Part shown: piece by piece, positions 1 to 6,893 of the stretch
Numbering within the stretch: position 1 is the first letter of the stretch
Layout of the letters: each line of letters starts with the position of its first letter
Source: an uncultured Garciella sp.
GTDB lineage: Bacteria; Bacillota; Clostridia; Eubacteriales; Garciellaceae
Assembly (NCBI GenBank): GCA_900555725.1
Contig: USMD01000062.1
Coordinates: 1 to 11,944, forward strand
Direction of reading: 5' to 3'
DNA: 11,944 nucleotides
Made by a program: the position numbers and the translations under genes
Notes under the pieces: generated by a model
Told to the model about the DNA's origin: nothing
Database searches by the model: none
Seen by the model: only the letters and a program-made list of their open reading frames with translations

Positions 1-47
1 GAGATTTCTGCCTGTCTCGTGGGCTCGGAGATGTGTATAAGAGACAG
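1..47. other. Nextera i7 sequencing adapter (artefact)
   Basis: These bases are library adapter, not genome. Positions 1-5 (GAGAT) match the 3' end of the Illumina P7 primer. Positions 6-13 (TTCTGCCT) are an 8-base index that I recall as Nextera N703. Positions 14-47 are the 34-base Nextera read-2 transposase adapter, ending in the Tn5 mosaic end AGATGTGTATAAGAGACAG at 29-47. Genomic sequence starts at 48. No biological meaning should be read into this stretch. Confidence 0.98.
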
Positions 48-103
48 ATTATTTACAACTTCGATTAGGTTTTATTGACTCAGGGAATGTGGGAGTGATT
101 TTA

Positions 104-790
104 ATGATTCAAATGCTAAATGTATCTAAAGAATATAAAAATGGAGTGATAGCCCTAAAGGATGTTAATGTACAAATTAATACAGGGGAATTTGTATTTG
201 TGGTAGGGGCAAGCGGAGCTGGGAAATCCACATTTGTTAAATTACTACTTAAGGAAGAAAATCCTACCTCTGGGAAAATATTAATTAATAATAGAGATAC
301 AATTCAATTAAAGCAAAGAGAAATTCCTTACTTAAGAAGAAATATGGGGGTAGTATTTCAAGATTTTAGATTATTGCCCAATAAAACAGTATATGAAAAT
401 GTGGCTTTTGCTATGGAAATTGTGGAAGAACCCTTAAGAAATATCAAGGAACGAGTATCCATGGTATTAGATATGGTGGGATTAAGTGAAAAATCAAATA
501 ATTATCCCAATCAATTATCAGGGGGAGAACAGCAAAGGGTGTCCTTAGCTCGAGCTATTGTAAATAAGCCTCAGTTATTGATTTGTGATGAACCTACAGG
601 AAATCTGGACCCACATACTTCTATGGATATTATGCATATTCTATATGAAATTAATCATAGAGGGACAACGGTAATTATGGCTACCCATGCTAGGGAAATT
701 GTAAATTTAGCTAGAAGACGAGTGATAACCTTAAAAAATGGCAAAGTGATCAATGATCAAGAGAGAGGAGGTTATTGTCTTGAAGATTAG
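104..790 (+). CDS. ftsE: FtsE, cell-division ABC transporter ATP-binding protein
   Basis: 228-residue cytoplasmic ATPase that pairs with the membrane protein FtsX. The FtsEX complex uses ATP to switch on peptidoglycan hydrolases outside the cell. All ABC ATPase motifs are present: Walker A GASGAGKS at residues 35-42, Q-loop Gln86, signature LSGGEQQ at 138-144, Walker B ending CDEP at 161-164, D-loop NLD, and H-loop His195. The length is normal for FtsE. The ATG at 104 is chosen because GGGAGTGAT at 91-99 gives a well-spaced ribosome site and the product then begins MIQMLNVSKEY, as FtsE proteins usually do; the in-frame GTG at 89 has no site of its own. It overlaps ftsX by 11 bases, a sign of translational coupling. 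Its promoter lies left of the fragment or in 48-103, where I see no clear one. Confidence 0.95.
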   Translation: MIQMLNVSKEYKNGVIALKDVNVQINTGEFVFVVGASGAGKSTFVKLLLKEENPTSGKILINNRDTIQLKQREIPYLRRNMGVVFQDFRLLPNKTVYENVAFAMEIVEEPLRNIKERVSMVLDMVGLSEKSNNYPNQLSGGEQQRVSLARAIVNKPQLLICDEPTGNLDPHTSMDIMHILYEINHRGTTVIMATHAREIVNLARRRVITLKNGKVINDQERGGYCLED

Positions 791-1676
791 AACCTTTCAA
801 AATTTTATTCGGGATGCCGTACATAATATATGGAGAAATTCTTGGATGAGTGTAGCTTCCATTGCATCTGTGATTGCAGTTTTGATTATACTAGGATTTG
901 TACTGATTTTTATGGGAAATATTCAAAATGCCGCAGACACCGTAGAAAATACAATAGAATTAAAGGCTTTTTTAGAACTGGATACCGGAAAAGAAAAGGC
1001 CGAAGAGATTGGAAAACAGCTAAACTCCTATGACAAAATCCAAAAGGCTACCTTAGAGACTAAAGATCAAGCTTTAGAAAATTTTTCACAGCAATTAGGA
1101 CATAGACAGGATCTATTAGCGGGTCTAGAACAAAATAATCCTCTACAAAATGCTTATATCATAAGTCTTAAGGATCCAAATCAAGCAGAAGAAGTAGCAA
1201 AATATGTGGGCAAGATCGATGGAGTAGAAGAAGTAAAGTATGGGGAAGAAGTTGTGGACAAGTTGCTTCAATCCACTCAATTTATACGGATAGCTACCCT
1301 AGTTCTTACATTGATCTTAGCTGGGGTGTCTATATTTGTTATTTCTAATACTATTAAAATTACTGTTTTCTCTAGAAGAAGAGAAATTAATATTATGAAA
1401 TACGTAGGCGCTACCAATTGGTATATCCGATGGCCCTTCATTATAGAAGGAGCTATATTAGGTGTAATAGGGGCTTTTGCTTCTATTCTTATCTTATCCT
1501 ACGGATATTATTATATCATAGGTATGATTCAAAATACTGCCTTAGTATTGGTGTCCAGTGCATTAGTACCAGCAAAGGAAATGATAGGGACAATTGCATT
1601 ACTTTTCCTAAGCTTTGGTTTATTAATAGGTATCTTTGGTAGTATTTTGTCCATAAGAAAATTTTTAAGAGTATAA
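780..1676 (+). CDS. ftsX: FtsX, cell-division ABC transporter permease-like protein
   Basis: 298-residue membrane partner of FtsE. It has the FtsX layout: a short cytoplasmic N-terminus (MKIRTFQNFIRDA), TM1 at about residues 24-46, a large extracellular domain at about 47-168 that binds the hydrolase, then TM2 (169-193), TM3 (220-245) and TM4 (268-293). The conserved cytoplasmic stretch between TM2 and TM3 includes RRREINIMKYVGAT (199-212). I place the start at the TTG at 780, inside the end of ftsE, because a near-perfect AGGAGGT sits at 766-772 with 7 bases of spacing and the product then begins like family members. An in-frame ATG at 753 would add nine residues but lies upstream of that site and has none of its own. 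The next gene follows after 31 bases, so the three form one operon. Confidence 0.94.
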   Translation: MKIRTFQNFIRDAVHNIWRNSWMSVASIASVIAVLIILGFVLIFMGNIQNAADTVENTIELKAFLELDTGKEKAEEIGKQLNSYDKIQKATLETKDQALENFSQQLGHRQDLLAGLEQNNPLQNAYIISLKDPNQAEEVAKYVGKIDGVEEVKYGEEVVDKLLQSTQFIRIATLVLTLILAGVSIFVISNTIKITVFSRRREINIMKYVGATNWYIRWPFIIEGAILGVIGAFASILILSYGYYYIIGMIQNTALVLVSSALVPAKEMIGTIALLFLSFGLLIGIFGSILSIRKFLRV

Positions 1677-1707
1677 CTATTAAAACGAAAGGGAGGAAAT
1701 AAGGAGG

Positions 1708-2949
1708 ATGAAGAAAATAATCACAGTCATGCTTATTGTTGTAATGTTCTTAGGAATCATCCTACCAGCAGTAACTATGGCAGCAGGACCTGAAAAAGAT
1801 CTTGGTAAAATCAATCAAGAAAAGAAGGCTGTAGAAAACAAAATAAGTGAAACCCAAAATAAGAAACAACAGGTTCAAGAAGAATTAGGGGAATTAAATC
1901 AACGATTTGAACAAGCACAAAATGAATTAGTTAGTACCGAGAAAAAGTTAGCTACTACCAATGAAAATTTAGAAGTAGCAAGGAAAGAATTTCAGGAAGC
2001 CCAGGAAAAAATGAAAGCGCAAAATGAAACCCTAAACGAACGTATACGGGCAATGTATAAGAATAATAGTACTTTAGGTTATTTAGATGTATTATTAGAT
2101 GCAACAAGTTTTTCGGATTTTATCAGTCGCTTTGATACCATTCAAACCATAGTAGGCTATGATTTTAATTTACTAACTTCTCTACAGGAACAAAGAGACC
2201 AACTAGAAGATAAGAAAGAAGAAATACAGACGGAGCAGCAACGAATTACTACTTTAAAAGGACAACTACAAGCCAAAACCCAAGAGGTAGAGACCTTAAA
2301 GGTTAGTAAGCAGGATTATGCCAATAAGCTAGATAATGATTTAGCTAGCTATGAAGCTCAGACTGCACAACTAGAAAAGGATTCTCAAGAGGTTACCAGA
2401 ATGATTCAAAAAGCCCAAAGAGAACAGCAAAAAAAAGCAGCAAAAAATGCTGTAGCTAGTGCAAAGAGCGCAAATGCTACAACTAGTACAAACAACACAA
2501 ACAATACAAATACCTCAACAAATACCTCAACAACTACCAGTAGAGGGGGTTCTAGTAGCAGTCGATTATTATGGCCAGTACCAGGACATACTAGTATTAG
2601 CTCTCCCTATGGACCACGTAATCATCCAATTTTTGGAAAAACTAGGCCTCATACAGGGATAGATATTCCAGCACCAACAGGAACCCCAGCTGTAGCTGCA
2701 GGATCCGGGACAGTTACATATGCAGGTTATATGGGTGGATATGGGAATGCGGTAATCATTGATCTTGGAGGAGGAATCTCTACCTTACAAGGTCATAATA
2801 GCAGTTTATTAGTAAGTGTTGGTCAAAAGGTATCTAGAGGCCAAACTGTTGCAAGGGTAGGTTCTACAGGAAATTCCACAGGACCCCATTGCCACTTTGA
2901 AGTGCGCGTCAATGGAAGACCTATTAATCCACTTTCCTATGTAAGATAA
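1708..2949 (+). CDS. Secreted coiled-coil M23 (LytM/EnvC-type) murein endopeptidase
   Basis: 413 residues, predicted to be exported. Signal peptide at about 1-26 (lysines, hydrophobic core, then MAAG). A long Gln/Glu/Lys-rich coiled coil spans about 30-245, with a non-helical interruption near 118-150. A Ser/Thr/Asn linker follows (about 250-285), then an M23 peptidase domain (about 288-413). Catalytic zinc motifs look intact: HTGID (His315, Asp319), His363 in LQGHN, and HCH (His394, His396). The layout matches EnvC, PcsB and CwlO-like proteins whose coiled coil docks on the FtsX outer loop. Its place directly after ftsX implies that it is the hydrolase activated by FtsEX; that pairing is inference. 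Two ribosome sites precede the ATG: GGGAGG at 1691-1696 (usable, 11 bases away) and GGAGG at 1703-1707, which abuts the ATG and is too close. A terminator follows the stop codon. Confidence 0.92.
   Translation: MKKIITVMLIVVMFLGIILPAVTMAAGPEKDLGKINQEKKAVENKISETQNKKQQVQEELGELNQRFEQAQNELVSTEKKLATTNENLEVARKEFQEAQEKMKAQNETLNERIRAMYKNNSTLGYLDVLLDATSFSDFISRFDTIQTIVGYDFNLLTSLQEQRDQLEDKKEEIQTEQQRITTLKGQLQAKTQEVETLKVSKQDYANKLDNDLASYEAQTAQLEKDSQEVTRMIQKAQREQQKKAAKNAVASAKSANATTSTNNTNNTNTSTNTSTTTSRGGSSSSRLLWPVPGHTSISSPYGPRNHPIFGKTRPHTGIDIPAPTGTPAVAAGSGTVTYAGYMGGYGNAVIIDLGGGISTLQGHNSSLLVSVGQKVSRGQTVARVGSTGNSTGPHCHFEVRVNGRPINPLSYVR
2508..2531 (+). repeat. 12-bp direct repeat x2 in the M23 linker
   Basis: Two perfect tandem copies of AAATACCTCAAC lie inside a longer AAC/ACA-rich stretch that encodes the Asn/Thr/Ser linker (NTSTNTST). 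The period is a multiple of three, so gain or loss of a unit would change linker length without shifting the frame. Confidence 0.85.
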
Positions 2950-2950
2950 A

Positions 2951-2983
2951 GAAAAAAGCAGCTTAGCTGCTTTTTTCTTTTTT
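2951..2983 (+). terminator. Rho-independent terminator after the ftsEX-M23 operon
   Basis: A perfect 12-bp stem (2951-2962 GAAAAAAGCAGC with 2966-2977) closes a 3-base TTA loop and is followed by TTTTTT at 2978-2983. It starts one base after the M23 stop codon and separates this operon from the ctp gene. Confidence 0.93.
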
Positions 2984-3009
2984 GTAAAAGTCAGTGTCGG
3001 TGTTATAAT
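2982..3009 (+). promoter_or_regulatory. Probable sigma-A promoter for ctp and the MinJ-like gene
   Basis: A consensus TATAAT at 3004-3009 is preceded by TGT, giving an extended -10. A partial -35 (TTGTAA, 2982-2987) lies 16 bases upstream and overlaps the terminator's U-tract. A second TATAAT at 3040-3045 has no recognisable -35. The promoter follows a terminator and precedes a gene by about 85 bases, as expected for an independent transcription unit. Confidence 0.6.
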
Positions 3010-3094
3010 AAAAATATAATAATTATAAACTCAATATCATATAATGATAGAAAAGCTTACCGTTCTAGAGATACTAATAATGAGGTGATTTTAA

Positions 3095-4312
3095 GTGAAG
3101 CATAAAAAGAGAGTTTGGTTGGCTGTTATTTTACTTTTGATTGTAACAAATACAGCCACTTTTTTACTGTCAAATATTTTACCTTTAAGTTTTGGAAATA
3201 AAGTGTTATTGGAAACTGACAGTCCTGAAACTGCTGTTAGTTTACAGAAGTTAGTAATGCTGAAGGAATTTTTAGAAAAAAATTATTATCAACCGGTTGA
3301 AGACAGTACATTAATGGATGGAGCCTTAAAAGGAATGTTTAGTTCTATTGGAGACCCTTATACGGTATATATGAATGATAAAGAATTTGAAAGCTTTATG
3401 ACAGAAACCGAAGGATCCTTTGGAGGAATTGGGGTTCAAGTAACCATGGATGAAGATGGTTTGGTTACTGTAATAGCGCCTATAGTAGATACTCCAGGGG
3501 AGAGAGCAGGTTTAAAAAGTGGAGATAAAATTATAAAAGTAAATGGAGAAGATGTTACAGGAAGAGAATTAGATGAAGTAGTAGGAAAAATGAAAGGGAA
3601 GGCAGGTACCAAAGTAAAACTTACTATTGCTAGGAAAGGGAAAAAAGACTACATAGAAAGGGAAATTACTCGACAAATCATTCGCATTAAAACCGTAAAG
3701 AGCGAAAAATTAGAAGATGGTTTAGGATATATTCGTATTAGTATGTTTGACGAAAATACTGCCGAAGATTTTAATCAACATTTAAAGAAATTAGAAAATC
3801 AACATATAAAAGGCTTAATAATAGATTTAAGGGGAAATCCTGGAGGATTATTAAGTGAGGTAGTAGAAATCGCCGATAGAATTTTAGGAGAGCAAACCAT
3901 AACATATACGGAGGATAGAAAGGGGAAAAAACAATATTATGACTCTGATGAAGAAACAAAGTTAGAGGTTCCCTTGGTTTTATTAATCAACGAAGGAAGT
4001 GCCAGTGCTTCTGAAATACTATCTGGAGCTGTTAAGGATACGAAATCAGGGATCCTAGTGGGTACCAAAACTTTTGGAAAAGGCATTGTTCAAAATGTTC
4101 AAACCTTATCTGATGGTTCAGGAATCAAATATACCTCTTCTGAATATTTTACTCCTAATGGAATCAATATTCATGGGAAGGGAATTACTCCAGATATTAA
4201 GGTAGAAATGCCAGATAAGTTACTGGAAAAAGGACAAAATTTACCATTAAAAGAAGATCTCCAATTTCAAAGAGCTGTGGAAATATTAAAATCTAAAATA
4301 GCCGCTAATTAA
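3095..4312 (+). CDS. ctpB: S41-family carboxy-terminal processing protease (Ctp) with PDZ domain
   Basis: 405-residue membrane-anchored serine protease acting outside the membrane. An N-terminal anchor spans about residues 7-28, a PDZ domain about 105-185, and the S41 domain about 205-370. The Ser/Lys/Gln catalytic set can be placed by the family spacing of 25 and 4 residues: Ser304 in GSASASE, Lys329 in FGKG and Gln333. IDLRGNPGG at 243-251 is the usual S41 core motif. Start is the GTG at 3095, supported by an excellent GAGGTGAT at 3082-3089. The symbol follows the closest syntenic gene, B. subtilis ctpB, next to ftsEX; whether this protein cleaves the same sporulation target (SpoIVFA) cannot be told. 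It could equally be labelled ctpA or simply S41 peptidase. The next gene starts after 12 bases. Confidence 0.92.
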   Translation: MKHKKRVWLAVILLLIVTNTATFLLSNILPLSFGNKVLLETDSPETAVSLQKLVMLKEFLEKNYYQPVEDSTLMDGALKGMFSSIGDPYTVYMNDKEFESFMTETEGSFGGIGVQVTMDEDGLVTVIAPIVDTPGERAGLKSGDKIIKVNGEDVTGRELDEVVGKMKGKAGTKVKLTIARKGKKDYIEREITRQIIRIKTVKSEKLEDGLGYIRISMFDENTAEDFNQHLKKLENQHIKGLIIDLRGNPGGLLSEVVEIADRILGEQTITYTEDRKGKKQYYDSDEETKLEVPLVLLINEGSASASEILSGAVKDTKSGILVGTKTFGKGIVQNVQTLSDGSGIKYTSSEYFTPNGINIHGKGITPDIKVEMPDKLLEKGQNLPLKEDLQFQRAVEILKSKIAAN

Positions 4313-4324
4313 GGGGGATAAAAA

Positions 4325-5560
4325 ATGCGACCTATTTTTGAATCCCTTGGAATAGGAATAAAATCCCTTATCCGAGTTATTTTTCATCCAGTCTTTTGGC
4401 TAGTACTTCTTTTAGTAATAATTCAATATAAGAAACAAACAAATATAGAAAAAAAGATATTGGGAATAGAGAGAAATAGTGTTATTGGAAGAACTTTTCA
4501 ATCGATTTTTTACGGATTATTAGGGGGATTTTTAGGGAGTACTATTATGATTATAGTAGGGGTCTCCATTGGGCAAGAGGGACTTATATATCTTTTACCC
4601 ATTGCCTTACTATTATATATGATAAAATCCCGCTATCTGTGTTTTTCCTATGCCGGAGGATTACTATCTCTATCTAGTCTTATCTTTGGGTTTCCTAAGG
4701 TAGATGTAGAAGGATTAATGGCTTTAGTAGCCATATTACATTTTATAGAAAGCTTTTTAATCTATTTGGATGGAAATACAGATAGCATACCGATTATTAT
4801 AGATAAGGGGAATGGGCAGCATATAGGGGGGTACAACCTGCAACGGATTTGGCCCATTCCTATTATCATTATGACCCTTATGGCTAGCAATCAAGTAGCA
4901 TCGGCTGCCCAGATTGAAATGCCTAACTGGTGGCCTCTAATAAAACCCTTTGGATACAAAAACCTAAATCATGTTACTTTCATTATGATTAGTGTTGTGG
5001 CAGTTCTTGGATACGGAGATATAGCCCTTACCCAGCTTCCCAAAATAAAAGTAAAGAAATCAGCCTTTCGTTTACTTAATTATAGTATTTTATTATTGGT
5101 TTTATCTATCTTAGCTTCGAGAATGATGGTATTCCAATGGATTGCAGCTTTATTTGCCCCTACAGTTCATGAACTTATTATTTTAATAGGGCAAAAAGAG
5201 GAAAGAAAAGGGAAACCCCTATTTACCCTACCGAAAAATGGAATTCGAGTTTTAGAAGTCTTAGAAGGTTCAGCGGCAGATAAAATGAAAATTCAAAGGG
5301 GAGATATTTTATATTCTATTAATAATATACCTGTAAATGCAGAGGAGGAGTTAATCCAAGTCCTAAATCAATGGCCCACCTTTGTATGGATTCAAGGAGA
5401 AGACTATAGGGGAGAAAAATATACAAAAGAATTAAAAGTATTTCCCTATGGACTAAGAACTTTAGGCATTATTGTTTTGCCCCAATACTCGGATATTACT
5501 TATGTAATGCAGGAAAAGGAAAGTATTTTAGAGAGAATCATTAGTAAAATAAGGGAATAA
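4325..5560 (+). CDS. MinJ-like polytopic membrane protein with C-terminal PDZ domain
   Basis: 411 residues. About eight hydrophobic segments are visible, near residues 18-34, 62-81, 87-99, 105-123, 129-148, 177-196, 215-233 and 251-280. A PDZ domain follows at about 305-372, with the ligand-loop-like NGIRVLEVLEGSAAD and RGDILYSINN. No protease motif is apparent. B. subtilis MinJ has the same plan and size (about 400 residues, multi-TM then PDZ), bridges DivIVA to MinD at division sites and poles, and sits between the ctpB and uvrB genes as I recall. Topology plus location make a MinJ-type division-site adaptor the best guess, but direct sequence identity was not tested. The ribosome site AAGGGGG at 4311-4317 is 7 bases from the ATG and overlaps the ctp stop, so the two genes are co-transcribed. 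Confidence 0.8.
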   Translation: MRPIFESLGIGIKSLIRVIFHPVFWLVLLLVIIQYKKQTNIEKKILGIERNSVIGRTFQSIFYGLLGGFLGSTIMIIVGVSIGQEGLIYLLPIALLLYMIKSRYLCFSYAGGLLSLSSLIFGFPKVDVEGLMALVAILHFIESFLIYLDGNTDSIPIIIDKGNGQHIGGYNLQRIWPIPIIIMTLMASNQVASAAQIEMPNWWPLIKPFGYKNLNHVTFIMISVVAVLGYGDIALTQLPKIKVKKSAFRLLNYSILLLVLSILASRMMVFQWIAALFAPTVHELIILIGQKEERKGKPLFTLPKNGIRVLEVLEGSAADKMKIQRGDILYSINNIPVNAEEELIQVLNQWPTFVWIQGEDYRGEKYTKELKVFPYGLRTLGIIVLPQYSDITYVMQEKESILERIISKIRE

Positions 5561-5590
5561 GCTTTTAGGTAAAGAAGCTTGTATTTTGTT
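5559..5590 (+). terminator. Possible weak terminator between convergent genes
   Basis: AAGCTTTT at 5559-5566 pairs with AGAAGCTT at 5573-5580 (8 pairs, one of them G-T) around a 6-base loop, followed by GTATTTTGTT. The stem begins in the stop codon of the MinJ-like gene. It is weak in G+C and has a broken T-run. The palindromic stem could serve both this gene and the convergent - strand gene. Confidence 0.5.
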
Positions 5591-5613
5591 CGTTGTTTAT
5601 AGATAGAAATATT

Positions 5614-6276
5614 TTATCGCCAATGATTATATTTCCTCATTTCCCTTTTAAAATTTCTTCTAGTAGAATCATATTTTCTATGGTATTTAATATAATCAAT
5701 AAAATCTTTGCCAAAGAAAATAAAGAAGTTAATCAGAGAAGCAATTACTGCTACTCTTTGATAGGTATCTCCAGTAATTAAGGAAATAACAAAATATGCC
5801 CAATCTAAATAAGCAAGCCATTTGATTTTAACAGGAATCACCATAAATAGCAGTATCTCTGTATCAGGAAATAAATAAGCAAAGGCCAAAAATAAAGATA
5901 AATTTAAATAGTAGCTGGTGCTATACCCAGCAATGAGCCCCGAAATCATGACTCCTATGATCCCAAAAAGATAATATAGATTGAATTTAAAAGTTCCCCA
6001 TTCATATTCAAGGGTATTACCAATCATGTAATAAAAATATAAAACAAAAGCAATAAAGATTAAAGAAGCAGAAGGAGGAATAAAAATAAAGGTAATGATT
6101 CTCCAAATTTGTCCTTCCATAATAAGACTAGGAACAAAGGCTAAATAGTTGGATAGTGGAATATGAAAAATATATTGAATGACATAAACTAATATATTTC
6201 CTCCTATAATATAGGACATAAGATTGGGAATGGCATATCGACCAAATTTTTTTTCTAATTTATTTAACCAATTCAT
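5614..6276 (-). CDS. Rhomboid-fold membrane protein, probably catalytically inactive
   Basis: 220 residues with about six hydrophobic segments. Rhomboid landmarks are visible: GQIWRIITFIFIPP (residues 55-68), like the L1 loop E-x-WR motif, and GNTLEYEWGTFKFNLYYL (86-103), like the GxxLE..WG..RF motif at the end of the second helix. The active-site GxSG that should follow is missing; the region reads AGYSTSYYLNLSLFLAF (116-132). The last helix (VAVIASLINFFIFF, 176-189) lacks the catalytic histidine. It is therefore a rhomboid-like pseudoprotease; its function is unknown. The ATG at 6276 has AAAGGA upstream at good spacing. Extending the frame to 6321 would run into a likely promoter, so I reject the longer form. 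It is convergent with the MinJ-like gene and divergent from the hemerythrin. Confidence 0.82.
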   Translation of the reverse strand: MNWLNKLEKKFGRYAIPNLMSYIIGGNILVYVIQYIFHIPLSNYLAFVPSLIMEGQIWRIITFIFIPPSASLIFIAFVLYFYYMIGNTLEYEWGTFKFNLYYLFGIIGVMISGLIAGYSTSYYLNLSLFLAFAYLFPDTEILLFMVIPVKIKWLAYLDWAYFVISLITGDTYQRVAVIASLINFFIFFGKDFIDYIKYHRKYDSTRRNFKREMRKYNHWR

Positions 6277-6311
6277 AAAAAAATCCTTTCTAAAATAAAT
6301 TCTTGCCAAAA

Positions 6312-6320
6312 AGTATATCA
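6312..6320 (-). promoter_or_regulatory. Extended -10 promoter for the rhomboid-like gene
   Basis: Read on the - strand, TGATATACT gives an extended -10 (TGN then TATACT), about 36 bases before the ATG at 6276. No convincing -35 is seen, which is common with extended -10 promoters. Confidence 0.5.
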
Positions 6321-6359
6321 TATTTTCCTATAAATAGAAAATTCTATAAGGCTCTAGAG

Positions 6360-6388
6360 TTGTATTTTTTATTATCGTTTGGTAAATT
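6360..6388 (+). promoter_or_regulatory. Candidate promoter for the hemerythrin gene
   Basis: TTGTAT at 6360-6365 and TAAATT at 6383-6388 are separated by 17 bases, and the -10 ends 31 bases before the ATG. Both boxes are imperfect. I see no other good candidate in the divergent intergenic region. Confidence 0.4.
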
Positions 6389-6419
6389 GTAGATATCAAA
6401 TAACAAAGGAGAATAAAAA

Positions 6420-6812
6420 ATGATAAAATGGAAAGAAGATTATCGAGTAGGAGTAGATGTGATCGATGAGCAACATAAGGAATTATTTCGAATTGCCGGA
6501 GAAGCCTTCGATCTATTGCAAAATGATTTTTATTTAGATAAATATGATAGAATTGTAAACCTAATTGAGCAATTGAAAAATTATGCAGCCTTCCACTTTA
6601 AAACAGAAGAAAATTACATGGAAGAAATCGGATATAAAAGACTTTTGTCCCAAAAAGTCCAACACAATGATTTTATAGAAAAGATTAATCAGATCGATTT
6701 AGAAGTTATAGATGAAAATCAAGATCAATACCTATTGTCTATTATAGAATTTGCTGTGGACTGGATTGACCAACATATTTTAAAAGTAGATAAAATGATT
6801 CCAGTGAAATAA
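6420..6812 (+). CDS. Single-domain bacteriohemerythrin
   Basis: 130-residue soluble four-helix-bundle protein of the hemerythrin family, which binds O2 at a non-heme di-iron centre and is linked to oxygen sensing, storage or protection in anaerobes and microaerophiles. Recognisable ligand motifs: His19 in DEQHKELF, His59 and Glu63 in HFKTEE, His82 in QHNDF, and His119 with Asp124 in HILKVD. The seventh ligand, normally the first His of an HxxxH pair, is Gln78 (QKVQH) here. Trp4 and the opening IKWKEDYRVGVDVIDEQH are typical of the family. AAAGGAG at 6405-6411 is 8 bases from the ATG. It stands alone between a divergent gene and a terminator. Confidence 0.93.
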   Translation: MIKWKEDYRVGVDVIDEQHKELFRIAGEAFDLLQNDFYLDKYDRIVNLIEQLKNYAAFHFKTEENYMEEIGYKRLLSQKVQHNDFIEKINQIDLEVIDENQDQYLLSIIEFAVDWIDQHILKVDKMIPVK

Positions 6813-6839
6813 GATAGGACTGTATAAGAAGGATAAAAT

Positions 6840-6888
6840 AAAAAGTCGTGCATAGAAAGGTTTTTCACTTTTCGACGCACGACTTTTT
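6840..6888. terminator. Bidirectional hairpin terminator after the hemerythrin gene
   Basis: AAAAAGTCGTGC at 6840-6851 is perfectly complementary to 6877-6888 (12 pairs), enclosing a 25-base loop. The stem ends in a run of T on each strand: TTTTTAG reading forward and TTTTTATTTTA reading backward. It lies 27 bases past the hemerythrin stop. The backward tail is the longer, so it could also end a - strand transcript from the hairpin array to its right. The unusually large loop contains a second CGAC (6873-6876) able to pair with the GTCG of the left arm, so two folds compete. Confidence 0.75.
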
Positions 6889-6893
6889 AGATT

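Noticed and set aside
89..103. GTG at 89 as an ftsE start adding five residues
   Set aside because: GGGAGTGAT at 91-99 lies downstream of it and is correctly spaced for the ATG at 104; the shorter N-terminus matches the family.
2470..2540. AAC/ACA repeats as a possible CRISPR or microsatellite array
   Set aside because: They are in-frame coding repeats of the M23 linker with no spacers of CRISPR size.
5593..5781. Small + strand open frame of 62 codons
   Set aside because: It lies antisense to the end of the rhomboid-like gene, has no ribosome site and no recognisable sequence.
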